A DNA stretch of 64,000 nt from Nageia nagi. Its lineage: Eukaryota > Pinophyta. Under the pieces are notes generated by a model. The model worked only from the letters and a program-made list of their open reading frames with translations, did no database searches and was not told where the DNA came from. A program made the position numbers and the translations under genes. Positions 1 through 12,206 of the stretch are shown here, piece after piece. The stretch is taken from the NCBI GenBank assembly GCA_050084985.1, contig JBITNC010000001.1, positions 145,204,001 to 145,268,000 on the forward strand, given 5' to 3'. The first letter of the stretch is position 1. Every line of letters begins with the position of its first letter.

Positions 1-405
1 ATAATAATGTTGCTCTTAGAGTAATCAAAAATCCTTTAAAAAGGAAGTTTAACCTTCAAAATAAATCTTATCCTTCTTTCTTCAAAAGGTTTGAGAAAAA
101 AGGTAATGGCTATAATAGCAACAAGAATAACAAAAACCATAGCAATAGGAATAATGATAACAACAACCACTTTAAGCAAAGAGATGAAAAAGATAAAGCA
201 AACAATCCATATCCTAAAGAAAAATTTGATGGTATTTATAACTATTATGGCATTCAAAGTCACAAAGAAGTTAATTACTACAAAAACAAAAGAGAAAAAG
301 AATAAAGTTAATGAAAATGTAAAGAACTACAAAGGAAAGAAGAATACTCATGTTAGTTTTGCTACGATACTCTACTCCATATCTTTCATTTTTTCATCTA
401 AATAG
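1..405 (+). pseudogene. Cop-1 gag, C-terminal remnant
   Basis: This is the basic, asparagine/lysine-rich C-terminal end of a copia Gag (nucleocapsid side), cut by the window edge. Sister copies have the same segment, with repeated Asn/Ser/Lys codons before a CCHC zinc knuckle. Here the knuckle region at about 240-290 reads YNYYGIQSHKEVNYYK: the histidine is kept but the cysteine positions are tyrosines, so RNA-binding zinc coordination is lost. A long open frame crosses this stretch in another phase, which reflects composition and not the Gag frame. Gag would package element RNA in cytoplasmic particles; this copy cannot. Confidence 0.75.
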
Positions 406-3345
406 ATTGTTAACTCTGGTTGCACTAATCACCTATGCTTTGAAAATAAAAAGTTTAAGAACTTTCACAAGTATAATAAGGATGCAGTTGTGATAGGTGA
501 TAACCCTACCCTTGAAATCTAAGGAATTGGGAGTGTGCTAATTCACGAAAAAATTCTTGAAAATGTTCTCTATGTTCCTAAGTTAAGGATGAACCTTCTC
601 TTTGTGATTCAAGTTACTAGAAAAGGGTACTCTTTTGAGTTTGACTCTCAAATCTAGTGCATTAAAAAAGGACTTACCACTTTGGTTAAAGGATTTGTGT
701 AAGATAACCTCTACATTATGTATCAAATTCTATCAAAGATATGTTTTGCTTCTAGTGTGTGTTCTAAAGGCAATATTTGGTACCATCGTTTAGGGCACCT
801 TAACTACAAGAGTATTCAAGTCATAAAAAATTAAGAACTTATGGAAGGTTTGCCTTCAATTTCTCCTTTGGTTGGTCTATGCGAGAAGTGCATTCTTTGC
901 AAGATGCATAGATAAAAGTTTGAAAAAGATAATGCAACAAGAGCATCTCAACTTCTTCAACTTGTGCATTCAGATTTGATGGGTCCATTTTAGACTAAGT
1001 CACTTGAAGGAGCATCTTACATCTTGACCTTTATTGATGAATTTAGTAGGATGACCTTTAGATATCTACTTGAGCACAAGGATCAAACCTTTAAGAGTTT
1101 TAAAGTTTTTAAGGCCTTTATTGAGAATTAAACTAACCTTAAAATCAAGATGTTGAGATCAGATAGTGGAAGAGAATATAATAGTAATGAGTTTAATGAC
1201 TATTATGCTAAGTATAGAATCAAGAGGTAGTTTACAATTCCTTACACTCCTCAATAGAATGGTGTTATCGAAAAGAAAAATAGAATAATTATAAAGATGG
1301 CTAGATGCATGTTGGGTAATCTTATTAAATTCTTGTGGGGTGAAATTATGAGCACTACTATTTACACCTTGAATAGGTGTTCCACAAAAGTCGTTCAAAG
1401 TAAGATTCCTTTTAAGGCATGGTTAGGGAGAAAACCTAACATTTCTCACCCTAGGGTTTGAAGCATTCTCTTACATTATTTCTAAAAAAAGGAAGAAATT
1501 AGATAAAAGAGCTAAAAAATGCATCTTTATGGGTTATGATAGTCAACATAGAGGTTATAGGTTCTACTCTCCAACCTATAAAGTAGTGTTCATTTCTAGG
1601 GATGTAAAGTTCAATGAACTTCTTGAACAATTTGCTTCTAATAAGGATGTTAATGATTGAAAGGACTCTTCAGTTGCTCCTAGCTAGTTGGATATTGATG
1701 TTGACAAGTCACCTTAGGAATAAAATTCTTCAACACAAAGGGTAATAAGGAGCATGACCTTGAACAAATCTTTAATTACCAAGATTGACAACAACCATGA
1801 GCCCTCAACATTCAAAGAAGCTTATAAGCACAAGTGTTGGATGGAAGCCATTAAAGTGGAGTATGAGGTGCTTATGAAAATAAAACTTGGGATTTAATTT
1901 TTTATCCTAATGATAAGAATGTAATTAGCAATAAGTGGATCTACAAGGTTAAGTTCAATTCAGTTGAAGATATTGAGAAATACAAGGTAAGGTTAGTAGC
2001 TAAAATTTTTAGTCATAAATATGGTGTATATTATGAGAATACTTTTGCTCCTATGGTAAAGATGCCTACTGTGAGAGTTATCCTTACTCTTTTTGCGATT
2101 TAAGGATGGAAATGTTTTTAACTTGACATCAAGAGTGCATTTCTCAATGGTGACTTAAATATGGAAATCTTCATGAATCAACCAAAAGGGTTTATTATGG
2201 AAGGTAAAAAGTCTTTTATGTGTAAGCTAAGAAAGTCATTGTATGGACTTAAGCAAGCATCTAGAGCCTAGTATAGAAAGATTTCAAAGTACTTTTCAAA
2301 CATTGGATTCTTCAAGTGTTTTTTTGACTTTGATTTATACATGCTCAATCAAGGAAAAGATATGGTCTTGATTCTCCTTTATATGGATGATCTTTTGATT
2401 ACTAAGAATAATGATGAAATCATTCAAGAGTGCACATCCAAACTTAAAGCAACAGTTGAAATGATTGATCTTAGTTTTTTGCATAACTATTTTGGAATGC
2501 AAATGTATCAATACAAGGATTGTACTTACCTCAATCAATCTAAGTATATATCAAACATCTTATAGAAGTTTAAAATGGAGGAGTGTAGATATGCTGCAAT
2601 CTCAATCTCTCCTAAAATCATTATTTCTCTAAGTTTCAACTCTTAGTTAGCTGATGCTACAGCTTATAGGCAATTAATTGGTAGTCTTTTATATTTGACT
2701 ATATCTAAGCCAGATATCACCTTTGCAATGAATCTAATGGCATGATTCATGCAAAAAACTTATGTTGAGCACCTAAATATTATTAAGCAAATCTTGAAGT
2801 ATGTTGTAAGAACTAAAGATCTTGCTCTCAAGTATTCCAAGTTGCCCTCATTTGTTCTCTCTAAATTTTTAGATTTTGATTATGGGGAAGATAAAGATGA
2901 TAAAAAGTCAACCTTTGAGTATTTATTTATCATTGGTTCAGGTGCTATGTCTTGGGCTTCCAAGAAGCAACCTACTATTTCTCTTTGCACCATAAAAGTT
3001 GAATATCTTGCCATGTCTGTTACAACCTAGAAAGCCATTTGGCTAAGGCATCTTATGAAAGAAATTAGGTATGAGCAAGGTGGCTCATCTTTGATCTCTT
3101 CAGATAATCAGTCAACTATTTCTTTAGCTGAGAATTCAATGTTCTATTAGAGAATAAAATATGTGAAAATCCATGTCTATTTTATCAAGGAGAAGGTTCT
3201 TGATGGCATCATACACCTAGAGTATTGTCCATCCATTTTGAACTCCATTGATTTATTCACCAAGCCCCTCTTGGAAGCTCAATTTTGTAAGCTAGAGGAT
3301 GCTATAGGGTTAGTGAAGTTTCCCTCAAGGAGGAGTGAAGTTTAA
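406..3345 (+). pseudogene. Cop-1 pol (protease, integrase, RT, RNase H), degenerate
   Basis: Copia polyprotein remnant. The protease motif at 406-435 reads IVNSGCTNHLC, with the catalytic Asp of D-S-G replaced by Asn. The GAG-pre-integrase zinc region follows at about 770-910 (WYHRLGHLN, then C-x2-C). The integrase core at about 950-1470 keeps HSDLMGPF and RSDSGREY. RT runs from about 1830 to 2560, with KWIYKVKF, a GLKQAS/RA-type motif and the catalytic box LLYMDDLL at about 2376-2400. RNase H occupies about 2690-3345 and ends in LVKFPSRRSEV. Numerous in-frame TAG/TAA/TGA codons and frame changes break the whole stretch. The domains identify the family with certainty; no enzyme could be made from this copy. 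Confidence 0.92.
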
Positions 3346-4152
3346 ATTCTTATGTTGAATTCATGTTTGTGATGATAACTTCACCCCTAGGAGGATTTTA
3401 TGTTGTATAGTGTTGATTTTGTTGTATACCTTCATGGTAAGTTCACTCTGCATGAGGAATTTGTTGTACAAATTAGCCAATTTTGCACTATTCACTTATT
3501 AATGTGTGAGGAACTATTATGTGTCTTTTGGCAGTATTTATTTATCTATATGTGAATAACTTGTATGTGCATACTCTATTTTTTAGTCAATCTAGCACTG
3601 TTCGATTATCCATATGTGAGAAACTCTTATGTATCCTTTGGCATTGTTTAGTTATCCATGTGTGAGTAATTCATATGTGCATGCTCTATTTTATAATGAT
3701 AATCAACACATGTTTTATATACAATAGGTGATTATAAGTTTTTGACATGGCATCTTCGTGATGACTTATAGTGCACCATTGATCAGTTCATGATGGCATT
3801 TGTGTGATTCATCTATCCTTGTTGATACGAATATGATACATCTAACTGATCTTATTATTTAAACTAGTTATGACTTGCAGGTTCCTTTGAGATTTCAAGT
3901 TACTTACCTCAGAAATACAAGCTCTTGGAAACTCTTTATGACTTCCAATTGGATGTCTACTTCATGTACATTGAAACTAGTTATGGTTAATGATTGTATT
4001 TGGCAAATTAGTGAGTCTCAAACTAGATCTTTTTTACTTCATAAATATGTAAAATTTCTCATCTCTATTGTATCTGTTTGGAGGAAAACTCTCTTACTTT
4101 CTCTTCTTCCTCTCTCTTACTCGCTCTATCCCAATATTGCATTAAGAGGGAG
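3346..4152 (+). other. Cop-1 3' untranslated region with short direct repeats and PPT
   Basis: About 800 bp without coding capacity between the end of pol and the 3' LTR. Between about 3480 and 3700 a unit of roughly 53 bp with core TTATCCATATGTGAG is repeated imperfectly about three times. The same repeats occur in Cop-2 (6295-6390) and Cop-3 (37690-37790), so they belong to the family. The last bases, ATTAAGAGGGAG at 4141-4152, are the polypurine tract that primes plus-strand DNA synthesis directly next to the LTR. A short open frame at 3875-4180 crosses into the LTR and is not a gene. Confidence 0.75.
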
Positions 4153-4652
4153 TGTTGGAATGTATAATGCATTACTGTAAAGGTTTGTATTAAATCTTCT
4201 ATATAAATTCAGTAATACTTACAGGTATCATTTGATACCTTAAGTATTTAAGTGAATATGATAATGTAATTTTTCTTACACTCCATGTCATGAGCATGCC
4301 CCTTGGGTAAAAAGATGTGCATGTCATGCTTTTGTACATTGGATAAAAGGGTAATCCAAAGAGGGATTTTAGCCTATAAATAGAAGGCTTCCTCTTTGTG
4401 ATAACACACCAATTGTGGAGTAAATTTATGCTACAAGATATAATTGTAGGAGTTGAAATTAGGAGGATTTTAAAAGAGTTGTATTTGTGATTGAAGTAAA
4501 GATCTAGTTAGTGGATGTATTCCTAGTTGGAAGAACCACTTCACATCTTGAATTACTTTGTGAGATTGTCTTGTTTGTGAGTTTGTGATTTGAGAGCTTT
4601 CATTTGATCTTAGTTGATTAGGATTGTTCTTGTTACAGTTCAATTCTCTCAA
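4153..4652 (+). repeat. Cop-1 3' LTR (500 bp)
   Basis: The LTR begins TGTTGGAATGTATAATGC directly after the polypurine tract and ends CAATTCTCTCA, so it has the TG...CA ends of an LTR. It is co-linear with the LTRs of Cop-2, Cop-3 and Cop-6. A TATA box lies at 4374-4383. Confidence 0.92.
4374..4383 (+). promoter_or_regulatory. TATA box in Cop-1 LTR
   Basis: The sequence CTATAAATAG lies about 220 bp into the LTR, in the U3/R position expected for the Pol II promoter. The same CCTATAAATAGAAGG block is conserved in the LTRs of Cop-2, Cop-3 and Cop-6. Confidence 0.75.
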
Positions 4653-4829
4653 AGACAACATAGCATTTATATTTTTTGAATTGAAAAATTATTAGGTATT
4701 ACAATTTTATTTTCACCAACTTATCAATTTTGGATTGGTTTTTGACACTTGAAGTATAGTGTTTGATCATGTAGCTAGATTTACACCTGATAATTGGATC
4801 TACTTAAAATTATCTATAATCTTTTATTT
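4653..4829. other. AT-rich flank, nothing recognised
   Basis: AT-rich sequence between the Cop-1 LTR and the first recognisable PPR-like codons. I see no coding signal, RNA gene or repeat in it. It may be decayed upstream part of the PPR gene. Confidence 0.5.
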
Positions 4830-5331
4830 TGTAAATATCCTATAATCATAGGATTAATCATTATACATATATTATCAACCTTCTCAGTTATGTAGGCTAT
4901 CTTGAGGGATCTTTGAATTTCATTGTAAAAATACCCATAAACCCTAAAATGGATGTGTTCATGTGTGTACTTAATGCATGCAAATTGAATGTAATGGTTT
5001 GTGCAGGCTATCTTGAGGGAGCTTTGAACTTCACTATCAAAATACCTATAAACCCTAAAATGGGTGTATGCATTTGTATACTTGGTGCATGTAAATCAAA
5101 TATTATGGCTCATACATGTTATATTAAGGGAGCTTTGACTTCACTACCAAATTACCCATAAACCTTGAATTGGGTATGTGCATATGTATGCTTGGTGCTT
5201 GTAATTTGAATGTTGTGGTTCATACAAGCTATATTGATAGAGCTTTGAACTTCACTGCCAAAATACCCATTAACCCTAAATTTGATATGTGCATGTGTCT
5301 ACTTGGTGCTTGTAAATTAAATGTTATGGTT
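4830..5331 (+). pseudogene. PPR (pentatricopeptide repeat) gene remnant, part 1
   Basis: Read in one frame, the stretch just before the tandem array gives RINHYTYIINLLSYVGYLEG, which fits the conserved PLS-class PPR block H-Y-T-C-M-V-D-L-L-G-R-A-G-x-L-E-E-A. It continues into LNFIVKIPINPK and VLNACKLNV, matching the usual A-L-x-F-I-x-K-M-P-I-x-P-D ... L-L-G-A-C pattern near the E motif. PPR proteins bind organellar RNA in chloroplasts and mitochondria. Here the segment is short, has lost most helix residues and passes into tandem copies of itself (separate entry). Frameshifts appear from the third copy. The family call rests on remembered consensus; a profile search would decide it. Confidence 0.55.
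4895..5331 (+). repeat. 111-bp tandem array, units 1-4 (PPR-derived)
   Basis: Four tandem units start near 4895, 5006, 5117 and 5227, giving a period of 110-111 bp. Each begins GGCTATCTTGAGGGAGC-like and contains ATACCCATAAACCCTAAA and CTTGGTGCATGTAAA-like blocks. The period equals 37 codons, and units 1 and 2 read through in the same frame. A 1-base deletion in unit 3 (GCTTTGACTTC for GCTTTGAACTTC) breaks the frame. The fourth unit is cut by the Cop-2 insertion, and the array resumes at 12719. Confidence 0.88.
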
Positions 5332-5336
5332 AGTAC
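5332..5336. repeat. Cop-2 target-site duplication, left (AGTAC)
   Basis: AGTAC directly precedes the left LTR and recurs directly after the right LTR at 12714-12718. Joining the flanks across one copy restores the 111-bp repeat phase. Confidence 0.9.
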
Positions 5337-5833
5337 TATTAGAATTGAACTATAACATGAATAAATCTAAACTACCAAGATCACATGAAAGCTCTCAATT
5401 CACATCTTACTATCACACAAAACAATCTCACAAAGATAACACAAGATGTAAGTGGTTCCTCCAACTAGGAGTACATCCATTAACTAGATCTCTCTTCTTA
5501 ACAAATATGAACTCTTACAATCCTCCTACTCTTTTCTCCTAACCATTATCTTATAGCATAAATTTACTCCACAATTGATGTGTGATCACAAAGAGGGAGC
5601 CTTCTATTTATAGGCCAAAATCCCTCTTTAGATCACCCTTTTATCCAATGTACAAAAGCATGACATGCACATCTTTTTACTTAAGGGGCATGCTCATGAC
5701 ATGAAGTGTAGGACAAGTTTCATTATCATATGCATTTAAACACTTAAGGTATCAAATGATACCCTTAAGTATTAGTGAATTTACAAAGAAGATTAATACA
5801 AACTTTTACAATAATGCATTATAAATTCCAACA
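5337..5833 (-). repeat. Cop-2 3' LTR
   Basis: Left-hand LTR of about 497 bp. On the minus strand it starts TGTTGGAATTTATAATGC, next to the polypurine tract. Its far end reads TATTAGAATTG where the other LTR has TGAGAGAATTG, so the terminal bases have mutated. Confidence 0.92.
5604..5613 (-). promoter_or_regulatory. TATA box in Cop-2 3' LTR
   Basis: CTATAAATAG on the minus strand, in the same position as in the other family members. Confidence 0.7.
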
Positions 5834-5845
5834 CTCCCCTTTAAT
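5834..5845 (-). other. Cop-2 polypurine tract
   Basis: The minus strand reads ATTAAAGGGGAG directly before the 3' LTR. This is the expected plus-strand primer site. Confidence 0.8.
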
Positions 5846-6537
5846 GCAATATTGGAATAGAGTGAATAAAAGAAAAGAAAAAGAAAAAGTAAGAGATGCT
5901 TCTCCAAATAGATACAATGAAGATGAAAACTTTTTACATATTTATGAAGTAAGAAAGATCTAGTTTAAGACTCACTATTTTGCCAAATATAATCATTAAC
6001 CATAATTGATTTCAATGTATATAAAGTAGTCATTCAAATGGAATTCATGAAGAGTCTCCAAGAGTATACATATCTAAGGTAAGTAATTTGTAATATCAAA
6101 GGAACCTACAATTCATAAGCAATTCAAATAACAAGATCAGTTAGATGCTTCATATCAACAAGGATAGATGAATTACACAAATGCCATCATAAACTGATAA
6201 ATGGTGCACTATAAGTCATCACAAAGATGCCATGCCAAAAACTTATAGTCACCTATGATATATAAAACATTTGTTGATTATCATTAAAAAATAAAGTATG
6301 CACATATGAGTTCCTCACATATGGATAATTAAACAATGCAAAAAGACACATAAGAGTTTCTCACATATGGATAACTGAATAATGCTAGATTGGCCAATAT
6401 TTTGCTTTAAAAATTTGTACAAGTTCCTCATGCAGAGCGAACTTACCATGAAGGTGTACAATAAAATCAACATTATATAGCATAAAATCCTTATAAGGTT
6501 GAAGTTATCATCATAAATATAAATTCAACACAAGAAT

Positions 6538-9444
6538 TCAAACTTCACTCCCCCTTGAAGGTAACTTCACCAACTCGATAGTATCCTTAAGCTTATAGAA
6601 TTGAGCTTCTGGGAGGGCCTTGGTGAACAAATCAGTAGAGTTCATGATGGATGGACAATACTCTAGGTGTATGATGCTATTAAGAATCTTCTCCCTAATA
6701 AAATGGATATGAATTTTTACATGTTTTATTCTCTAATGGAACATAAGATTCTTAGCCAAAGAAATAGCCAACTAATTATTTGAAGAAATCAAAGATGAGC
6801 CACCTTGCTCGTACTTAATTTCTTTCAGAACATGCCTTAGCTAAATGGCTTCTTGGGCTACAATAGACATGGCATGGTATTCAACTTTTATGGTGAAAAA
6901 AGAAATAGTAGGCTACTTCTTAGAAGCCCAAGAGATAGCACCTGAACCAATGCTAAATACATATGCAAAGGTTGATTTCCTATTATCTCTATCTCCCCTA
7001 TAGTCAAAATCTAAGAATCTAGAGAGAACAAATGAAGGCAACTTAGAATACTTGAAAGTAAGATCCTTAGTCCCTGTAACATACCTCAAGATTTGCTTAA
7101 TAGCATTGAGATGCTCAACATAAGGTTTCTACATGAATCATGCCATTAGATTCTTTATAAAGGTAATATCTAGTTTAGATATAATTAAATATAAAAAACT
7201 ACCAATTAATTACCTGTAAGTTGTAGCATCAACTAATTAAGAGTTGGAGCTCAGAGAAATAGTGATTCTAAGAGAGATTGGGATCATAGCATATCTACAC
7301 TTCTCCATTTTAAACTTCTACAAGATGTTTTATATATACTTAGATTGACTGAGATAAGTACAATCTTTGTATTGATACACTTGTATTCTAAGATAGTAGT
7401 GTAAGAGACTAAGATCAATTATTTTAAATATTACCTTAAGTTTGGATATGCACTCTTGAATAATTTTATCATTATTCCTAGTTATCATAAGATCATCTAC
7501 ATAAAGAAGAATTAAGACCATGTCTTTTTCTTGATGGAGCACATATAGATTGGAGTTAAAAAAGCACTTGAAGAATCTATTATTTGCAAAGTACCTTAAA
7601 ATTTTCTTGTACCAAGCTCTAGGTGCTTGCTTAAGTCCATACAAAGACTTATTTAGCTTACACATAAAGGACTCTTTACCTTCCATAATAAACACTTATG
7701 GTTGATTCATGAAGATTTTCACATCTAAGTCACCATTGAGAAATGCACTCTTGACATCAAGTTGAAAAAATTTCCATCCTTGAGCTACAAAAAGAGCAAG
7801 GATAATCCTCACAATAAGCATCTTTACCATGAGAGCAAAGGTTTTCTCATAATTTACATCGTATTTTTGAGCAAAACCTTTAGCTACCAACCTTACCTTG
7901 TATTTCTCAATATTTTCAATTAAATTGAATTTGACCTTGTAAATCCATTTATTGCCAATCACATTCTTTTCATTGGGATAAAGAACTAAGTTTCAATATT
8001 TATTTTTCATAAGTGCCTCATACTTCACTTTCATGGCTTCTATTTAGCACTCGTGCTTAGATGCTTCTTTGAAGGATGAGGGCTCATACTTGTTGTCAAT
8101 CTTGAAAAATAAGAATTTATTCAAAGTCATACTCCTTGTTACCCTTTATGTTAGAGAATTTTGTTTCCAAGGTGACTTGTCTACATCAATATCTAACTAG
8201 CTAGGTGCAACTGAAGAGTCCTTTGGATCATCAACATCCTCATTAGAAGCAAATTCATCAAGAAGTTCATTGAGCTTTACATTCATTGAAATGAACACTA
8301 CTTTATAGTATAGAGAGTAGATCTTGTATCTTCTATGTTGACTATCATAACCTGCAAAGATGCATTTTTTAGCTCTTTTATCCAAGTTTTTTCTTTTTTC
8401 AAAAATAATCTAAGAGAATGCTTCACAACCAAACACCCTAAGGTGAGAAATGTTATGTTTTCTTCCTAACCATACCTTAAAAGCAGTTTTATTCTAAATG
8501 GATTTTGTTGGACACTTATTCAAGATGTAAATAGTAGTGCTCATAGCTTCACCCCATAGAAACTAAAAACATTACCCAACATGCATCTAACCATCTCCAT
8601 AATTATCTTTTTTTTTTTCGATAACACTATTCTATTAAGGAGTGTAAATAATCATAAATTATCTTTTGATTCCACACTTAGCACAATAATCATTGAACTC
8701 ATTACTATTATATTCTCCCCCATTATCTGATCTCAACATCTTAATTTTAAGGTTAGTTTGATTCTCAATAAAGGTCTTAAAATTCTTAAAGCTCTCAAAG
8801 GTTTGATCCTTGTGCTCAAGTAGATACTCAAAGATCATTCTACTAAAGTCATCAATGAAGGTCAAGATGTAAGATGCTCCTTCAAGAGACTTAGTCTAAA
8901 ATAGACCCATCAAATCTAAATGCACAAGTTGAAAAGGTTGAGATGCTCTTGTTGCCTTATCTTTTTCAAACTTTTATATATGCATCTTGCCAAGAATGCA
9001 CTTCTTGCATAGACCAATCAAAGGAGAAATTAAAGATAAACCTTCCATAAGTTCTTGGTATTTCATGACTTGAATACTCTTGTGGTTAAGGTGACCTAAA
9101 TGATGGTGTCAAAGATTACCTCTAGAACACACACTAAAAGTAAGACACAACTTTGATAGAACTTGATCCATGATGTAGAGGTTATCTTTCATAGATCTTT
9201 TAATCAAAATGGTATGTCCTTTCTTAATGCATCAAGATTGAGAGTCAAACTTAAAAGAGTAACATTTTCTAGCAACTTGAATCACAGAAAGAAGGTTCAT
9301 CCTTAACATAGGAAGATAGAGAACATTTTCAAGAACCTTTCCATGAATCAACACACTCACAAATGCATCTTTTCTATACTCGTGAAAGTTATCAAACTTT
9401 TTCTTTTCAAAGCATAGGTGATTAGTGCAACTAGAATCAACAAT
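6538..9444 (-). pseudogene. Cop-2 pol (protease, integrase, RT, RNase H), degenerate
   Basis: Read on the minus strand. The protease begins at 9444 with IVDSSCTNHLC (D-S-S in place of D-S-G). The GAG-pre-integrase zinc region lies at about 9000-9150. The integrase core at about 8640-8960 keeps TFIDDFSRM and RSDNGGEYNSNEF. A following segment at about 8200-8400 holds KKCIFAGYDSQHRRYKI. RT is the best preserved part: NKWIYKVKF and [15 protein letters not shown] at 7696-7962, then [13 protein letters not shown] and LLYVDDLMI at 7330-7695. RNase H runs from about 7100 to 6538. Stops and frameshifts separate these blocks, so no full polyprotein is possible, but this is one of the least decayed RT segments in the window. 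Confidence 0.93.
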
Positions 9445-10455
9445 CTAATCAAATGAAAAAGAGTGAGATATAGAGTAGAGAACCGTATCAAAACCAGTAT
9501 AAATATTTTTTCCTTTGTAGTTCTTTGCATTTCCATTACCTTTGTTCTTTTTCTCTTTTTTTTTGTAGCAATCAATTTCTTTATGACCTTGAATGCCATA
9601 ATAGTTAAAATTACCATTAAAGTTTTCCTTAGGATATGGATTATTTGCTTTGCCTTTTCCATCTCTTTGCTTGAAGTGGTTGTTGTTATCATTATTTCTG
9701 CTGCTATGATTATTATTTTTGTTGTTTCTGTTATTATTATAGCCATCGCCTCTTTTCTCAAACCTTTTGGAGGAAGAAGGATAAGATTTCTTTTGATGGT
9801 TGAACTTCTTTTTAAAAGGATTTTTGGTTACTTTAAGAGCAATGTTATTATCCTTAGGATAAGAAATCATCACTTTATTGTTAAAAGTTTTTTCATGCTT
9901 CAAAAGATGCCTAGAAAGGTTCTCAAGGGAGAAGACTTATTCTTCATTATCAAGCCTTATTTTCATAACCATCATAAAGTTTTTAAACTTTAAAGAAAGG
10001 TTTTGAAAAATGATAAAGACCATAAACTCATCATTGATCCAATTACACTCACAAGCAATAAGTTGAATCTTTAGGTCAATAATTTTGTTTAAGTAGATGG
10101 TAACATTATTATCTTTCCCTTGATAAGATTAAAGCAACTTTTGGAGAATGGTAAACCTTTTTAAAAAATTTAAACTAAGGTATCTTTGCTTAAGCTTATC
10201 CCAAGCTTCCTTTACCACGGTTGAAGAGGAAATCATCAGGAGCACATCATCTAAAACTACATGATAAATTAATGAGGTTACCAACTTATTCTTTGTGTTG
10301 TAAGCCTCTAGTGCCTTCTTATCTGTAGGAGGTACAAGGTTCTCATTCACTATTTGCCAAAGCTTCCTTGCTTATAATTTAGCTCTCATCTATGGTTCCC
10401 AAATCCTAAAGTTGAAACCATCAAGAATGTGTTTGGGTAAAAAGGATTCTCTCAT
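9445..10455 (-). pseudogene. Cop-2 gag, degenerate
   Basis: The start codon at 10455-10453 matches the Gag start of Cop-3 and Cop-6 (M-x-E-S-F-L-P-K-H-I-L-D-G). A stretch at 10129-10350 reads MNENLVPPTDKKALEAYNTK, the UBN2-type Gag region. Residues downstream are Asn/Lys/Ser-rich, followed by a knuckle reading NYYGIQGHKEIDCYKKK, where the His and last Cys survive. One frame is open for 152 codons (9445-9903), but upstream stops and a frameshift prevent a complete Gag. A long open frame on the plus strand over 9463-9993 is a shadow of this coding sequence. Confidence 0.88.
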
Positions 10456-12206
10456 TTGCTACATAAGAATGTAAAAAATAATAATCATGTGGTTTAATAA
10501 ATAATATTAAATGTTAAGTTTTAACCAAGTAAATAATACATGTTACTTTTAACACTAAAGATATGTTTGATTTGTTTCATAAGTGCAAATGTTTTACAAC
10601 TCAAATAATAACCCATGTACCCAAATACATTTCTCATCTTAAGAACTGTAGATGTAGAGTGACATTATTGAGGCTTATTTTTTTCTCTAAAATTAGGCCT
10701 TCACCTAGATTCCCATACAAAAGGAGCCCAAGTACTACCAATCCTCAGCCAATTCACCTTGGTCAATTTTATACTCTCATAAAAAGAATTACCTACTATT
10801 TTTCAAGATTATGATGTGTATTGGATTAGCTAAATTATTAATCTTGATTAGGTTTCAAATTATCCTCCTAGGTTATGAAGACAATCTCTAATTGGATGTG
10901 CGAACATGTGGTATCACTACACACATGCCTTTTCACCTATTAGAGTTATATCCAAACCAACAAAGTACTTAGAGGCAATTGAGAAGTTCAGACTTTTCAC
11001 TATTTAGATTATCGAACTTAAAGGCTCCAATCTGCCTATCCTCACCTCATGGCTCTCCAAACAAGTCATGTTGTAGAATGTACATGTACATGTGTTCACT
11101 TTAAGAGGTTGTTCATATCAATGTTTGCATTTTTATTTGCATAAGCAAATAAATCAAAATATGAAGTAAAGAGCATAAGTAAAATATCATCCATTCAAAA
11201 TTTGAAACCTAAGAGTCCAATGGGTTTTGTTTACTAACCTTTAAAGGATATCTTTACATAGGTCCATAATAATTTGCACAAGTATGTTAACTTTGCATAA
11301 GAAGATACTTAGCATGCATCAATCCATAGCTTAAAAAATTTAAGTAAGCATGCATTATTTCATAACTTAAAAAAAATTAAGCATGCATTGTTAACTTAAC
11401 AAATAAGTTCTAAAAAATATGCATTAATAGCTTAAAAATTAAGTACTTGGCATGCATTTATTAACTTAACAAATAAGTACTAAGAATGCATTTAACTTAA
11501 TATTTAAGTACTAAGCAAAGCATGCAACACTTAAAGTAAAGTAAAAATTTAGTACTAAGCATAAGTACTAATCATAAGCATGCATTAATTTAAAAAATTA
11601 CGTACTAAGCATTTAACTTAATTAAGCAAGCAACATGCATTAAACTTTAAGTAAAAGAAATTCATACAAATTCCCTCTTTTTACTTAAAGTTGTACCCTT
11701 AAAGATAGCATACTTAGCTTAACTTAATACTTTAGCCTTAAAAGTTTTTTTGCAAAAAAAAAAAATTAAGTACATATCCATTCTAATTTTAAGTAAATAT
11801 ACTACAAATTCCTTTAATAGCATTGGTAAATTATTTTAGTAAATGGAAAAGATTACCTTACTTTGTGTTAGTATTAAAAAAAATTGTTAAGTACAACTAT
11901 AATTTTTTTTAATGGGAAGATTAAGTTAGAAAAAAAATAATAATAGCAAAATATAGATAAAGCAATTTTGTAATAAGAATTACAATTAACATAGAAATTG
12001 TTAATATAAATAACAATTTCATTGAATTGCAATAAAAATTGCCCAAAGCAAATGAACTAACACATAACATATAATTTAATATCATTGGTGAAATAGACCA
12101 ATAAAATGAGAGGAGTTATACCTTCTCTTTATTTTACCTCATAATGAAGACCTCCAAATTGAATTGATGAGTCCAAACCAAGGATGTGTAGAGGATCCTC
12201 CAAGGA
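10456..12206 (-). other. Cop-2 untranslated leader
   Basis: About 1.75 kb lies between the primer-binding site and Gag. The Gag-proximal part (about 10470-11260) is a conserved block shared with Cop-3, Cop-4 and Cop-6. The middle (about 11320-11650) is rich in ATGCATGC / ACTTAA motifs arranged as a degenerate minisatellite. The distal part is AT-rich. An 83-codon plus-strand frame at 10563-10814 resembles antisense frames at the same place in Cop-3 and Cop-6 (see findings). No sense ORF of note. Confidence 0.75.

Larger units (their letters stand above)
1..4652 (+). mobile_element. Cop-1: 3' part of a Ty1/copia LTR retrotransposon
   Basis: A copia element enters the window in the middle of gag and runs through protease, integrase, reverse transcriptase, RNase H, a 3' untranslated region, a polypurine tract and a 3' LTR. 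The order protease-integrase-RT-RNase H is diagnostic of Ty1/copia. It belongs to the same family as Cop-2, Cop-3 and Cop-6, whose LTR starts and protein segments are clearly alike. The reading frame is broken by many stops and several frameshifts, so the copy is dead. The 5' LTR and most of gag lie outside the window. The five bases after the LTR (AAGAC) would be the target-site duplication, which cannot be checked without the left flank. Confidence 0.93.

Noticed and set aside
4470-4661. 63-codon minus-strand frame and similar frames at 58756-59019 and 5321-5542
   Set aside because: These are parts of the copia LTR read in a fixed frame; they recur wherever the LTR occurs and do not represent a gene.
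9463-9993. 176-codon plus-strand open frame rich in Ile, Phe and Val, resembling a membrane protein
   Set aside because: It lies exactly antisense to the Asn/Lys-rich gag of Cop-2. AAT/AAC/AAG codons read backwards give Ile/Val/Leu/Phe codons, so the frame is a compositional shadow. The same applies at 36-263, 34161-34370 and 62462-62827.
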